A stretch of DNA of 48,159 bases from Pseudolabrys sp. (GTDB lineage Bacteria; Pseudomonadota; Alphaproteobacteria; Rhizobiales; Xanthobacteraceae). The notes beneath the pieces were generated by a model. It did not search any database. It saw nothing but the letters and a program-made list of their open reading frames with translations, and was not told where the DNA came from. Shown in pieces: positions 1-7,382 of the stretch. The stretch is taken from contig JALHNV010000014.1 of the NCBI GenBank assembly GCA_022843325.1, positions 1-48,159 on the forward strand. Direction: 5' to 3'. The translations under genes were made by a program, and so were the position numbers. Numbering within the stretch: the stretch's first letter is position 1; each line of letters opens with the position of its first letter.

Positions 1-677
1 GCGTGAAACAGGTCGGCGCCGCGCACCACATGCGTCACGCCTTGCGCCGCATCGTCCACGACGACGGCGAGGTGATAGCTGGTCGGCGTTTCCTTGCGCG
101 CCAGGATGACGTCGCCCCAGGCCGCCGGCTTCGCGGCAATGTCGCCGGTCTCGCCGGACGGCCCCTGCCCGGTTTCGCTCCAGTTCAGATCGCCAACGCG
201 GGCCAGCGCTGCCGCCATATCAAGCCGCAGCGCATAAGGGTCGCCGCGATCGATGCGGCGGGCGCGCTCGGCGGCGGACTTTGTCTTGGCGTCGCCCGGA
301 TAAAGCGGCGCGCCGTCGGGATCGCGCGGCCAGTCCGGTCCGCGTTCCGCGACCTGCCGGGCAATCTCGGCGCGGCTTTCGAAACTCGGATAGACCAGCC
401 CCATCGCCTCCAGCCGCGCCAGCGCCCCGCGGTATGTGGCGAAGTGTTCCGACTGGCGGCGGACCGGTTGTTCCCACGCCAGCCCGAGCCAGGCCAAGTC
501 CTCGAGAATTGCCGCCTCGTATTCCGGCCGGCAGCGCGTCGCGTCGATGTCCTCGACCCGCAGCAGCAGCCGCCCGCCGGCCGCAGCCGCCATCCTGGCA
601 TTGAGCAACGCCGACAGCGCATGACCGAGATGCAGATAGCCGTTCGGCGACGGCGCGAAGCGGAAAACGGGTGGCAT
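1..677 (-). CDS. gluQ: Glutamyl-Q tRNA(Asp) synthetase, 3' end cut by window
   Basis: The minus-strand reading frame opens at ATG 677 and runs off the left edge without a stop, so about 225 residues are visible. It begins MPPVFRFAPSPNGYLHLGHA, the class I aminoacyl-tRNA synthetase N-terminus with the HIGH-type motif, followed by the RVEDID segment typical of the GluRS/GluQRS catalytic core and, later, a Tyr-His-Leu-Ala-Val-Val stretch (TSYHLAVVVDD) that binds the adenylate. GluQRS enzymes are short, roughly 300 residues, lacking the anticodon-binding domain of GltX; they activate glutamate and attach it to queuosine-34 of tRNA-Asp. Full GluRS is the main alternative, but the compact spacing of motifs and the lack of a GltX-like insertion favour GluQRS. 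It is transcribed away from the glycosylase gene, with a palindromic repeat between them. Confidence 0.85.
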   Translation of the reverse strand, partial: MPPVFRFAPSPNGYLHLGHALSALLNARMAAAAGGRLLLRVEDIDATRCRPEYEAAILEDLAWLGLAWEQPVRRQSEHFATYRGALARLEAMGLVYPSFESRAEIARQVAERGPDWPRDPDGAPLYPGDAKTKSAAERARRIDRGDPYALRLDMAAALARVGDLNWSETGQGPSGETGDIAAKPAAWGDVILARKETPTSYHLAVVVDDAAQGVTHVVRGADLFH

Positions 678-719
678 TATTTGTCATTGCCAAGTTTGTT
701 GCGAAACGCCAAATGCATT

Positions 720-795
720 CTCCGCTCATTCCCGCGCAAGCGGGACCAGTGATTGTAGCCTCGCCTGGGTCGCCGCTTCCGCGGGGACGAGCGGA
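720..795. repeat. Palindromic intergenic repeat, copy A
   Basis: The 76-bp stretch starts with CTCCGCTCATTCCCGCG and ends CCGCGGGGACGAGCGGA. Its ends are inverted copies (TCCGCTC against GAGCGGA), and two internal GC-rich hairpins are visible, one around TCCCGCGCAAGCGGGA and one around CGCTTCCGCGGGGACG. A second copy in opposite orientation lies between nrdA and nrdB at 6134-6201. It resembles the REP-like palindromes common in intergenic regions of Bradyrhizobium-type genomes. It may add mRNA structure between the divergent gluQ and glycosylase genes, but lies upstream of both, so a terminator role is unlikely. Confidence 0.75.
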
Positions 796-821
796 AGTAA
801 AGTATCGGCGACAAGGAAAGA

Positions 822-1511
822 ATGACCCACTTCCTTCATACCGAAGACGACCTCCGGGCCGGCCTCGCGCAACTGATCGCGCGCGATCCGCGGCTGCAGG
901 CCGTTGCCGACAAGGCAGGGGCTGAGTTCACCTTGCGCCGGCGCGACGGCGGCTATGCCGGCCTCTGTGCCATCGTCTGCGGCCAGCAGCTGTCGGTCGC
1001 CAGCGCCGCCGCGATCCGCGACCGTCTGTTCGCCGCCTTCGATCCGTTTCACCACGACACCGTGCGGCTGGCGCGCGCCGACAAGCTGAAGCGCCTCGGG
1101 CTCTCCAACGCCAAGATCAAGGCGATCAAGGAAATCGGCAAGGCCGTGTCGCGGCAGCACATCGATCTCACCGCCGTCGGCAACATGCCGGCCGACGACG
1201 CCCACACCGCGCTGGTGGCGCTGCATGGCGTCGGGCCGTGGACCGCCGATATCTACCTGCTGTTCTGCCTCGGTCACGCCGACGCCTTTCCGGCCGGCGA
1301 CCTCGCCGTCCAGGAGGCGGCCCGCATCGCCTTCAAGCTGCGGCAGCGGCCGGACGCCAAGGCGCTGGCCAAAATGGCCGAACGCTGGCGGCCGTGGCGC
1401 GGTGTGGCGGCGCATCTGCTATGGGCTTACTATCACGCCGTGAAGAAGCGCGACGGCGTACTGGCCGGCGACATCAAGCCTCCCGCGAAAAGGAAATCCG
1501 CCAATGGCTGA
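822..1511 (+). CDS. DNA-3-methyladenine glycosylase II family (AlkA-like)
   Basis: This 229-residue protein is a HhH-GPD superfamily base-excision glycosylase that should remove alkylated purines from DNA by hydrolysing the N-glycosidic bond. The helix-hairpin-helix is seen at about residues 134-142 (LHGVGPWTA), and the catalytic aspartate is D160 in the following FPAGD-LAVQ segment, equivalent to AlkA D238. An earlier helix contains IVCGQQLSVASA (residues 51-62), typical of the family. It lacks the N-terminal TATA-like domain of E. coli AlkA, matching the shorter bacterial AlkA forms. Start ATG 822 follows an AAGGAAAG ribosome-binding site. The end overlaps the next gene by 8 bp, so the two are probably cotranscribed. 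There is no Ada-type regulator nearby. Confidence 0.88.
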   Translation: MTHFLHTEDDLRAGLAQLIARDPRLQAVADKAGAEFTLRRRDGGYAGLCAIVCGQQLSVASAAAIRDRLFAAFDPFHHDTVRLARADKLKRLGLSNAKIKAIKEIGKAVSRQHIDLTAVGNMPADDAHTALVALHGVGPWTADIYLLFCLGHADAFPAGDLAVQEAARIAFKLRQRPDAKALAKMAERWRPWRGVAAHLLWAYYHAVKKRDGVLAGDIKPPAKRKSANG

Positions 1512-2175
1512 CCTCGACGGACCGCGCCTCGAGCCGACATCCGGCAAGGCGTCGCATCTGGTGGTGTTCCTGCACGGCTACGGCGCCGACGGCAACGACC
1601 TCATCGACATCGGACGGGCTTGGGCCGCGCTGCTGCCCAACGCAGCTTTCGTGTCGCCGCACGCGCCGCAGCCCTGCGGCCAGTCGCCGATGGGCCGCGA
1701 GTGGTTTCCGCTGACCTTCCGCGATCCGAACGAGCGCTGGACCGGCGTCAACCAGGCGACGCCCGCGCTCGACGCCTTCCTCGACGCCGAACTGAAGCGG
1801 CGCAACCTGCCGCCCTCGGCGCTGGCGCTGGTCGGCTTCAGCCAGGGCACCATGATGGCGCTGCACGCCGGGCTGCGCCGCGCTGCCGCCCCCGCCGCGA
1901 TCGTGGGCTACTCCGGCATGTTCGTGGTGCCGGAGGACATCGATCCCGACGCCTTTGCCGCTGAAGTGCGCAGCAAGCCACCGGTGCTGCTGGTGCATGG
2001 CGACGCCGACGAGGTGATCCCGGTGCAGGCGGTTTTCCATGCCGCGCAGGGGCTGGCGGCGTTGGATGTGCCGGCGGAATGGCATATCTCGCCCGGCATC
2101 GGCCACGGCATCGACCAGGAAGGCCTGCGCCACGGCGCCGAGTTTCTGGCCCGACAGTTCGCCCGCCGTGCATAG
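1504..2175 (+). CDS. Phospholipase/carboxylesterase-family alpha/beta hydrolase
   Basis: The 223-residue protein belongs to the Abhydrolase_2 (phospholipase/carboxylesterase, YpfH/EstB-like) family of cytoplasmic esterases. The oxyanion segment is VVFLHGYGADG (residues 20-30). The nucleophile is S113 in GFSQG, the acid is probably D169 in HGDADEVIP, and the histidine is H201 in GIGHGID, giving a complete triad in the expected order. No signal peptide is visible. Its ATG lies 8 bp inside the glycosylase gene, pointing to translational coupling. Natural substrate is not evident: family members cleave short acyl esters or deacylate proteins. No functional tie to DNA repair is apparent beyond the shared transcript. 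Confidence 0.87.
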   Translation: MADLDGPRLEPTSGKASHLVVFLHGYGADGNDLIDIGRAWAALLPNAAFVSPHAPQPCGQSPMGREWFPLTFRDPNERWTGVNQATPALDAFLDAELKRRNLPPSALALVGFSQGTMMALHAGLRRAAAPAAIVGYSGMFVVPEDIDPDAFAAEVRSKPPVLLVHGDADEVIPVQAVFHAAQGLAALDVPAEWHISPGIGHGIDQEGLRHGAEFLARQFARRA

Positions 2176-2287
2176 CTGGCCCTTGCGGGTAACGCGCGGC
2201 CATGACTTCACAAGCCTGTCACGCTGCCCTATTAGTAGGGGGTGAGCTGCGTTAGAGGCAGCGTTCCTAGGAGGTCAGGAGCGTCAC

Positions 2288-2845
2288 TTGAACGTGCACG
2301 TTTCGCCGAGTGGATTTCCCGCGTTGGTGCTCAACGCCGACTTCAGGCCGTTGAGCTATTACCCCTTGTCGCTGTGGTCCTGGCAGGACGCGATCAAGGC
2401 GGTCTTCCTTGACCGTGTGAACATCGTCGCCAATTACGACCGCGCGGTGCACAGCCCCAGCTTCGAGATGATGTTGCCGAGCGTGGTGTCGCTCAAGGCC
2501 TACGTGAAGCCCTCGACCCATCCCGCCTTCACCCGGTTCAACGTCTTCCTGCGCGACCGCTTTTCCTGCCAGTATTGCGGCGACCGCGACGACCTCACCT
2601 TCGACCACATCGTGCCGCGCTCGCGCGGCGGCATCACGTCGTGGGACAACGTGGTGGCGGCCTGCTCGCCATGCAATCTGCGCAAGGGCAGCATGACCAC
2701 CGAGGAAGCGCGGATGTGGCCGTCACAGGTGCCGTTCCAGCCGACGGTGCATCACCTGCACAAGAACGGCCGGCTCTTCCCGCCCAATTACCTGCACGAG
2801 AGCTGGGTCGACTATCTCTATTGGGATACCGAGCTGGAGCCGTAG
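2288..2845 (+). CDS. HNH endonuclease
   Basis: This 185-residue protein has an HNH nuclease domain in its C-terminal half. The zinc knuckle is C94-x2-C97 and C126-x2-C129, and the beta-beta-alpha-metal active site contains D106-H107 (FDHIVPRSRGG), N121 and N130. The N-terminal 85 residues (PALVLNADFRPLSYYPLSLW) are typical of a stand-alone HNH family conserved in Alphaproteobacteria and Cyanobacteria. No phage terminase, restriction or intron gene is near, so a housekeeping or repair role is more likely than a mobile one. The frame has no early ATG; TTG 2288 is chosen because AGGAG at 2277-2281 sits six bases before it. A second purine-rich AGGAGG lies at 2269-2274. GTG 2294 is an alternative start. 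Confidence 0.85.
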   Translation: MNVHVSPSGFPALVLNADFRPLSYYPLSLWSWQDAIKAVFLDRVNIVANYDRAVHSPSFEMMLPSVVSLKAYVKPSTHPAFTRFNVFLRDRFSCQYCGDRDDLTFDHIVPRSRGGITSWDNVVAACSPCNLRKGSMTTEEARMWPSQVPFQPTVHHLHKNGRLFPPNYLHESWVDYLYWDTELEP

Positions 2846-2921
2846 TGGCGTTTCACGTGAAACAATTCCTATCCGCGCCGCGCGGGTCCGGCGGCTGAAA
2901 CGGTGCATTGCGGGGATAACA

Positions 2922-2968
2922 CCGCAATCGCTTGACACGACTCGGTCACATACCCCCATATGTAGTTG
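2922..2968 (+). promoter_or_regulatory. Candidate tandem NrdR boxes
   Basis: Two degenerate 16-bp sites at 2922-2937 and 2953-2968 lie 31 bp apart centre to centre, the spacing usual for paired NrdR sites. The downstream one has the core CCATATGTAG and matches roughly 10 of 16 consensus positions; the upstream one is weaker. They would overlap the -35 and -10 of the nrdA promoter. The match is modest and this is a suggestion only. Confidence 0.28.
2932..2961 (+). promoter_or_regulatory. Sigma70-type promoter of the nrdA leader
   Basis: A perfect TTGACA at 2932-2937 is followed, after 18 bp, by CCATAT at 2956-2961, close to the alphaproteobacterial -10. The predicted transcript would start near 2968-2970, just before the first helix of the cobalamin riboswitch, which supports the assignment. 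Confidence 0.62.
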
Positions 2969-2969
2969 T

Positions 2970-3155
2970 CATGGTTCTCTGGACCGCGAGGTCTGGAGCT
3001 AAGAGGGAATTCGGTGCGGCCTCCGGGCCTGAGCCGAAGCTGCCCCCGCAACTGTAAGCGGCGAGCCGACGTCCACACTTGAAAGTCACTGGAATCGCAC
3101 GATTCCGGGAAGACAGGACAGAAGCAGCGACCCGCGAGCCAGGAGACCTGCCGTG
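2970..3155 (+). promoter_or_regulatory. Cobalamin (AdoCbl) riboswitch upstream of nrdA
   Basis: Conserved blocks of the B12 element occur in order: AAGAGGGAA followed by CGGTG (3001-3016), GCTGCCCCCGCAACTGTAAG (3039-3058), GTCACTGG (3085-3092), GGGAAGAC (3107-3114) and the B12 box GAGCCAGGAGACCTGCC (3136-3152). A variable hairpin is visible at 3091-3106. The leader continues to the nrdA start at 3284. The last bases of the B12 box (CCTGCCG, 3147-3153) can pair with CGGCAGG at 3187-3193, and an 8-bp hairpin follows at 3209-3227 without a T-run. This suggests control by translation or RNA stability rather than by an intrinsic terminator. The aptamer is expected to repress the downstream reductase when adenosylcobalamin is plentiful. 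Confidence 0.93.
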
Positions 3156-3283
3156 ACAGACGTAATCGTCCTCGGGCGGGGTGTCCCGGCAGGTCGTGGC
3201 TGAACTGTGCGCGGGCGACGCCTGCGCGTGCTTCAACACACCTCTCATTGGCCCCTGCCCCAACACTTCGGGGTCTGCCGCCA

Positions 3284-6127
3284 ATGTCTCTCGCTTCCGA
3301 TTTTCCGTCCGCCGCCTTGTCCTTGCCGCATCCGGCGCAGCCTGCACCGCGCACCGCCGAGCCGGGCTATCAGGTGATCCGCCGCAACGGCGCGGTGACG
3401 CCGTTCGATGGCGGCAAGATCACGGTCGCGCTGACCAAGGCGTTTCTGGCCGTCGAAGGCGGCGCCGCCGCGGCCTCGCGCCGCATTCATGAAACGGTGG
3501 ACGCGCTCAGCGGCCAGGTCATAACCGCGCTGACGCGGCGCGCCGGCGAAGGACGCACCTTCCACATCGAGGATATCCAGGACCAGGTCGAACTCGCCCT
3601 GATGCGCAGCGAGCATCACAAGGTCGCGCGCGCCTATGTGCTGTACCGCGAAGAGCGGGCTCGCGCCCGCGAGGCAGAGAAGTCCGGGGCCAAGCCCGCG
3701 GCCGCACCGGCGATGCGACTGAGAACCGCGAGCGGCCGCGACATCGCGCTCGACCTCGACCGCGTCGCCGCCAACGTGGCGGCGGCCTGCGACGGTCTCG
3801 CCGATGTCGATCCCGCCGCGGTCATGGCCGAGATCCGGCGCAACATTTATGACGGCATCAGCACCGAGGAACTGGCGCTGGCCAAGATCATGGCGGCGCG
3901 CGTGCTGATCGAGGCCGAGCCGAACTACACCTATGTCAGCGCCCGGCTGCTGCTCGACAAATTGTCGGACGAGGCCGGCACTTTTGTGCTCGGCGACGCT
4001 GCCGAAGGTGCGGCGCTCGATTACACCGGCTATTTCCCGGCTTACATCAAGCGCGCCATCGACTTGAAGCTGGTCGATCCCGAACTGGCGCGCTTCGATC
4101 TCACCAAAATCGCTACCGCCCTCGATCCGTCCCGCGATCGCGCCTTCCAGTTTCTCGGACTGCAGACGCTGTACGACCGTTATCTGATCCACAGCGGCGG
4201 CACCCGCATCGAGATGCCGCAGGCGTTCTTCATGCGCGTCGCCATGGGGCTGGCGATCCGCGAGATCGACCGCGAAGACCGCGCCATCGAGTTCTACCGG
4301 CTGCTGTCGTCATTCGACTTCATGTCGTCGACGCCGACTTTGTTCAACGCCGGCACGCTGCGGCCGCAACTGTCGTCCTGCTTTCTCACCAGCGTGCCGG
4401 ACGACCTCGATGGCATCTTCAAATCGGTGAAGGACAACGCCCTGCTGTCGAAATATGCCGGCGGGCTCGGCAACGACTGGACCCGCGTGCGTGGCCTGGG
4501 CGCCCACATCAAGGGCACCAACGGCGCCTCGCAGGGCGTGGTGCCGTTCCTGAAGGTCGCCAACGACACCGCCATCGCCGTCAACCAGGGCGGCAAGCGC
4601 AAGGGCGCGGTCTGCGCCTATCTGGAAACCTGGCACATCGACATCGAGGAATTTCTCGATCTGCGCAAGAACACCGGCGACGACCGCCGCCGCACCCACG
4701 ACATGAACACCGCCAACTGGGTGCCGGACCTGTTCATGCAGCGCGTCCGGGAAGACGGACCGTGGACGCTGTTCTCGCCGGACGAGACGCCGGATCTGCA
4801 CGATCTCTACGGCCCGGCCTTCAAGACCGCCTACGAGACGCATGAAGCGCGCGCCGAGCGCGGCGAATTGACGGTGTTCAAGCAGGTCCGCGCCGTCGAC
4901 CTGTGGCGGCGCATGCTGACCATGCTGTTCGAGACCGGACATCCGTGGATCACCTTCAAGGACCCCTGCAACATCCGCTCGCCGCAGCAGCATTGCGGCG
5001 TGGTGCATTCGTCGAACCTGTGCACCGAGATCACGCTCAACACGTCCGACGACGAGGTCGCGGTCTGCAATCTCGGCTCGGTCAATCTGGTCAACCACGT
5101 CACACCCGACGGGCTCGACCGCGACAAGCTGGCGCGCACCGTGGCGACCGCGATGCGCATGCTCGACAATGTTCTGGACGTGAACTTCTACACCATTCCG
5201 GAGGCGCGCCGCTCCAACATGCGGCACCGGCCAGTGGGGCTGGGGATCATGGGCTTCCAGGATGCGCTGCATATCCTGCGCATGCCGATGGCCTCGGACG
5301 GCGCGGTCACGTTCGCCGACGAAAGCATGGAAGCGATCAGCTACCACGCCATCTCCGCGTCCTGCGATCTGGCGGCGGAACGCGGGCGCTACCCCTCCTT
5401 CGACGGGTCGCTGTGGAGCCGCGGCATTCTGCCGATCGACTCCATCGATATGGTGAGCGCGGCGCGCGGCACCTCCGATTTCGACACATCGTCGACACTG
5501 GACTGGGCGCAACTGCGCAAGCGCGTCGTCAGCCAGGGCATGCGCAACTCCAACACCATGGCAATCGCGCCCACGGCGACCATCTCCAACATCTGCGGCG
5601 TGTCGCAGTCGATCGAGCCGGCCTATCAGAACCTCTACGTCAAATCGAACATGTCCGGCGATTTCACGGTGGTGAACGAGTATCTGGTGCGCGACCTCAA
5701 GGCCCGCGGTCTGTGGGACGAGGTGATGATCAGCGACCTCAAATACTTCGACGGCAATGTCGGCGCCATCGATCGCATCCCCGACGACATCAAGGCGCTT
5801 TATGCCACCGCCTTCGAGATCGACAGCCGCTGGCTGATCGAATGCGCGGCGCGGCGGCAGAAATGGATCGACCAGGCGCAGTCGCTCAACCTCTATATCG
5901 CCGCACCGAACGGCAAGAAGCTCGACCAGCTTTACCAGCTGGCGTGGGAGCGCGGCCTCAAGACCACTTACTATCTGCGCTCGCGCAGCGCTTCGCATGT
6001 CGAGAAGTCGACGCTCAAGGGCACCGACGGCAAGCTGAACGCGGTGTCGTCGGCCGTCGCCGCGGCACCTGTCGCCGAAGGCCAGGCGTGCCTGCTCGAC
6101 GACCCCACCTGCGAAGCCTGCCAGTAA
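3284..6127 (+). CDS. nrdA: Ribonucleoside-diphosphate reductase, large (alpha) subunit, class I
   Basis: This is the 947-residue catalytic subunit that reduces ribonucleotides to deoxyribonucleotides. An ATP-cone occupies about residues 25-125 (YQVIRRNGAVTPFDGGKI...), and a second, more divergent cone-like region follows at about 145-235, so it is longer than E. coli NrdA and closer in plan to the Pseudomonas or chlamydial type. Active-site cysteines are C366 (SSCFLTS) and C595 (VCNLGS), with the radical cysteine C580 in N578-L-C580-T-E582. The Tyr dyad Y896-Y897 for radical transfer is present, and the tail ends CEACQ (C943, C946) for re-reduction by thioredoxin/glutaredoxin. ATG 3284 is chosen over TTG 3248, which would add 12 residues in riboswitch leader. 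It lies under the cobalamin riboswitch, with nrdB downstream. Confidence 0.95.
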   Translation: MSLASDFPSAALSLPHPAQPAPRTAEPGYQVIRRNGAVTPFDGGKITVALTKAFLAVEGGAAAASRRIHETVDALSGQVITALTRRAGEGRTFHIEDIQDQVELALMRSEHHKVARAYVLYREERARAREAEKSGAKPAAAPAMRLRTASGRDIALDLDRVAANVAAACDGLADVDPAAVMAEIRRNIYDGISTEELALAKIMAARVLIEAEPNYTYVSARLLLDKLSDEAGTFVLGDAAEGAALDYTGYFPAYIKRAIDLKLVDPELARFDLTKIATALDPSRDRAFQFLGLQTLYDRYLIHSGGTRIEMPQAFFMRVAMGLAIREIDREDRAIEFYRLLSSFDFMSSTPTLFNAGTLRPQLSSCFLTSVPDDLDGIFKSVKDNALLSKYAGGLGNDWTRVRGLGAHIKGTNGASQGVVPFLKVANDTAIAVNQGGKRKGAVCAYLETWHIDIEEFLDLRKNTGDDRRRTHDMNTANWVPDLFMQRVREDGPWTLFSPDETPDLHDLYGPAFKTAYETHEARAERGELTVFKQVRAVDLWRRMLTMLFETGHPWITFKDPCNIRSPQQHCGVVHSSNLCTEITLNTSDDEVAVCNLGSVNLVNHVTPDGLDRDKLARTVATAMRMLDNVLDVNFYTIPEARRSNMRHRPVGLGIMGFQDALHILRMPMASDGAVTFADESMEAISYHAISASCDLAAERGRYPSFDGSLWSRGILPIDSIDMVSAARGTSDFDTSSTLDWAQLRKRVVSQGMRNSNTMAIAPTATISNICGVSQSIEPAYQNLYVKSNMSGDFTVVNEYLVRDLKARGLWDEVMISDLKYFDGNVGAIDRIPDDIKALYATAFEIDSRWLIECAARRQKWIDQAQSLNLYIAAPNGKKLDQLYQLAWERGLKTTYYLRSRSASHVEKSTLKGTDGKLNAVSSAVAAAPVAEGQACLLDDPTCEACQ

Positions 6128-6133
6128 TAACCC

Positions 6134-6201
6134 CTCCGCTCGTCCCCGCGGAAGCGGGGACCCAGAGGCCTGGATTCCCGCATTCGCGGGAATGAGCGGA
6201 G
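6134..6201. repeat. Palindromic intergenic repeat, copy B (inverted relative to copy A)
   Basis: The 68-bp element between nrdA and nrdB begins CTCCGCTCGTCCCCGCGG and ends GCGGGAATGAGCGGAG. Its reverse complement lines up along its length with copy A at 720-795, sharing both ends and the two inner hairpins (CCCGCGGAAGCGGGG and TTCCCGCATTCGCGGGAA). The strong hairpins in the nrdA-nrdB message could slow 3' decay of nrdA or partly attenuate nrdB. Confidence 0.78.
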
Positions 6202-6235
6202 TTTGAACACCCCTTGGAACTCAGGATTATCAGAA

Positions 6236-7372
6236 ATGCTCGACTGGTCCGATACCGCGGCGACAACACCAAAGCTCGCCCCGCAACCCGCCGTCGCCGA
6301 CGACTCCGCCGCAGGCAGCCTCAGTCACGGATTGGGCGCCATCACGCGCGGCGCCGGCCGCGTCAGCGTCGACGAGAAGGCGATGATCAATTGCCGCGCC
6401 GACGTCAATCAACTGCTGCCCCTGAAATACCGCTGGGCCTGGGAGAAATACCTGGCCGGCTGCAACAATCACTGGATGCCGACCGAAGTGTCGATGCAGG
6501 CCGACATCGCGCTGTGGAAGTCGCGCGATGGCCTGACCGAAGACGAGCGCCGCTCGATCAAGCGCAATCTCGGCTTCTTCGCCGCGTCGGAATCGCTGGT
6601 AGCCAACAACATCGTCCTGGCGATCTACCGCCATCTGACCAATCCGGAGTGCCGGCAATATCTGCTGCGGCAGGCCTTCGAGGAGGCCGTCCACACGCAT
6701 ACCTTCCAGTACATCGTGGAGAGCCTCGGCCTGGACGAGGGCGAACTGTTCAACATGTACCGCGAGGTGCCCTCGATCACCGACAAGGCGGCGTGGGCGC
6801 TCAAACACACGCAGCACCTCGATGACCCGGACTTCCGCACCGGCACGCTGGAAGCCGACCAGGCGTTCCTGCGCGACCTGATCGCGTTCTATGTCTGCTT
6901 CGAAGGCATGTGGTTCTATACCGGCTTCGCGCAGATCCTGTCGCTCGGCCGGCGCAACAAGATGGTCGGCATCGCCGAGCAGTATCAGTACATCCTGCGC
7001 GACGAATCGATCCATCTGAACTTCGGCATCGACGTCATCAACCAGATCAAGAACGAGAACCCGCATCTGTGGACGAGGGCGTTCCAGGACGAGGTCCGCG
7101 TCATGCTGACGGAAGCCGCCGCGCTCGAGGTGGCCTATGCCCGCGATACCATGCCGCGCGGCTTTCTCGGTCTGAACGCGGCACTGTGCGAGCAGTACAT
7201 GCGCTTCATCGGCAACCGGCGCGGGGCGCAGATCGGCCTCGGGCCGATATTCCCCGAGACGGAAAATCCTTTTCCCTGGATGTCGGAGGCGATGGACCTG
7301 AAGAAGGAAAAGAACTTCTTCGAGACCCGCGTCATCGAGTACCAGAACGGCGGCGCGCTGAGCTGGGACTAG
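6236..7372 (+). CDS. nrdB: Ribonucleoside-diphosphate reductase, small (beta) subunit, class Ic-like
   Basis: The 378-residue ferritin-like subunit generates the radical or oxidised metal cofactor used by NrdA. Counting from an upstream TTG at 6203 (subtract 11 for ATG 6236), the metal ligands are E130, E161, H164, E234, E268 and H271, with spacings identical to E. coli D84/E115/H118/E204/E238/H241. Two differences stand out: the first ligand is Glu, not Asp, and the residue at the radical-tyrosine position is F168 (EAVHTHTF). Both are the signature of the chlamydial class Ic R2, which uses a Mn(IV)/Fe(III) centre instead of a tyrosyl radical. The C-terminal radical-transfer Tyr is present in [11 protein letters not shown] 6236 (MLDWSD) was preferred; TTG 6203 is possible. 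The gene ends 10 bp from the convergent kinase gene. Confidence 0.93.
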   Translation: MLDWSDTAATTPKLAPQPAVADDSAAGSLSHGLGAITRGAGRVSVDEKAMINCRADVNQLLPLKYRWAWEKYLAGCNNHWMPTEVSMQADIALWKSRDGLTEDERRSIKRNLGFFAASESLVANNIVLAIYRHLTNPECRQYLLRQAFEEAVHTHTFQYIVESLGLDEGELFNMYREVPSITDKAAWALKHTQHLDDPDFRTGTLEADQAFLRDLIAFYVCFEGMWFYTGFAQILSLGRRNKMVGIAEQYQYILRDESIHLNFGIDVINQIKNENPHLWTRAFQDEVRVMLTEAAALEVAYARDTMPRGFLGLNAALCEQYMRFIGNRRGAQIGLGPIFPETENPFPWMSEAMDLKKEKNFFETRVIEYQNGGALSWD

Positions 7373-7382
7373 CGCCGGCCGG

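Noticed and set aside
2970..3155. The riboswitch as evidence for a class II, B12-dependent reductase downstream.
   Set aside because: The downstream pair is NrdA/NrdB with Tyr dyad and di-metal ligands; no NrdJ signature is present.
3181..3492. A 103-residue open frame overlapping the riboswitch leader and nrdA start.
   Set aside because: It begins in structured RNA leader and overlaps nrdA in another frame; no family similarity and no Shine-Dalgarno.
4310..5998. A 562-residue open frame antisense to nrdA.
   Set aside because: It mirrors high-GC third-position bias of nrdA; no ribosome-binding site or family signature.
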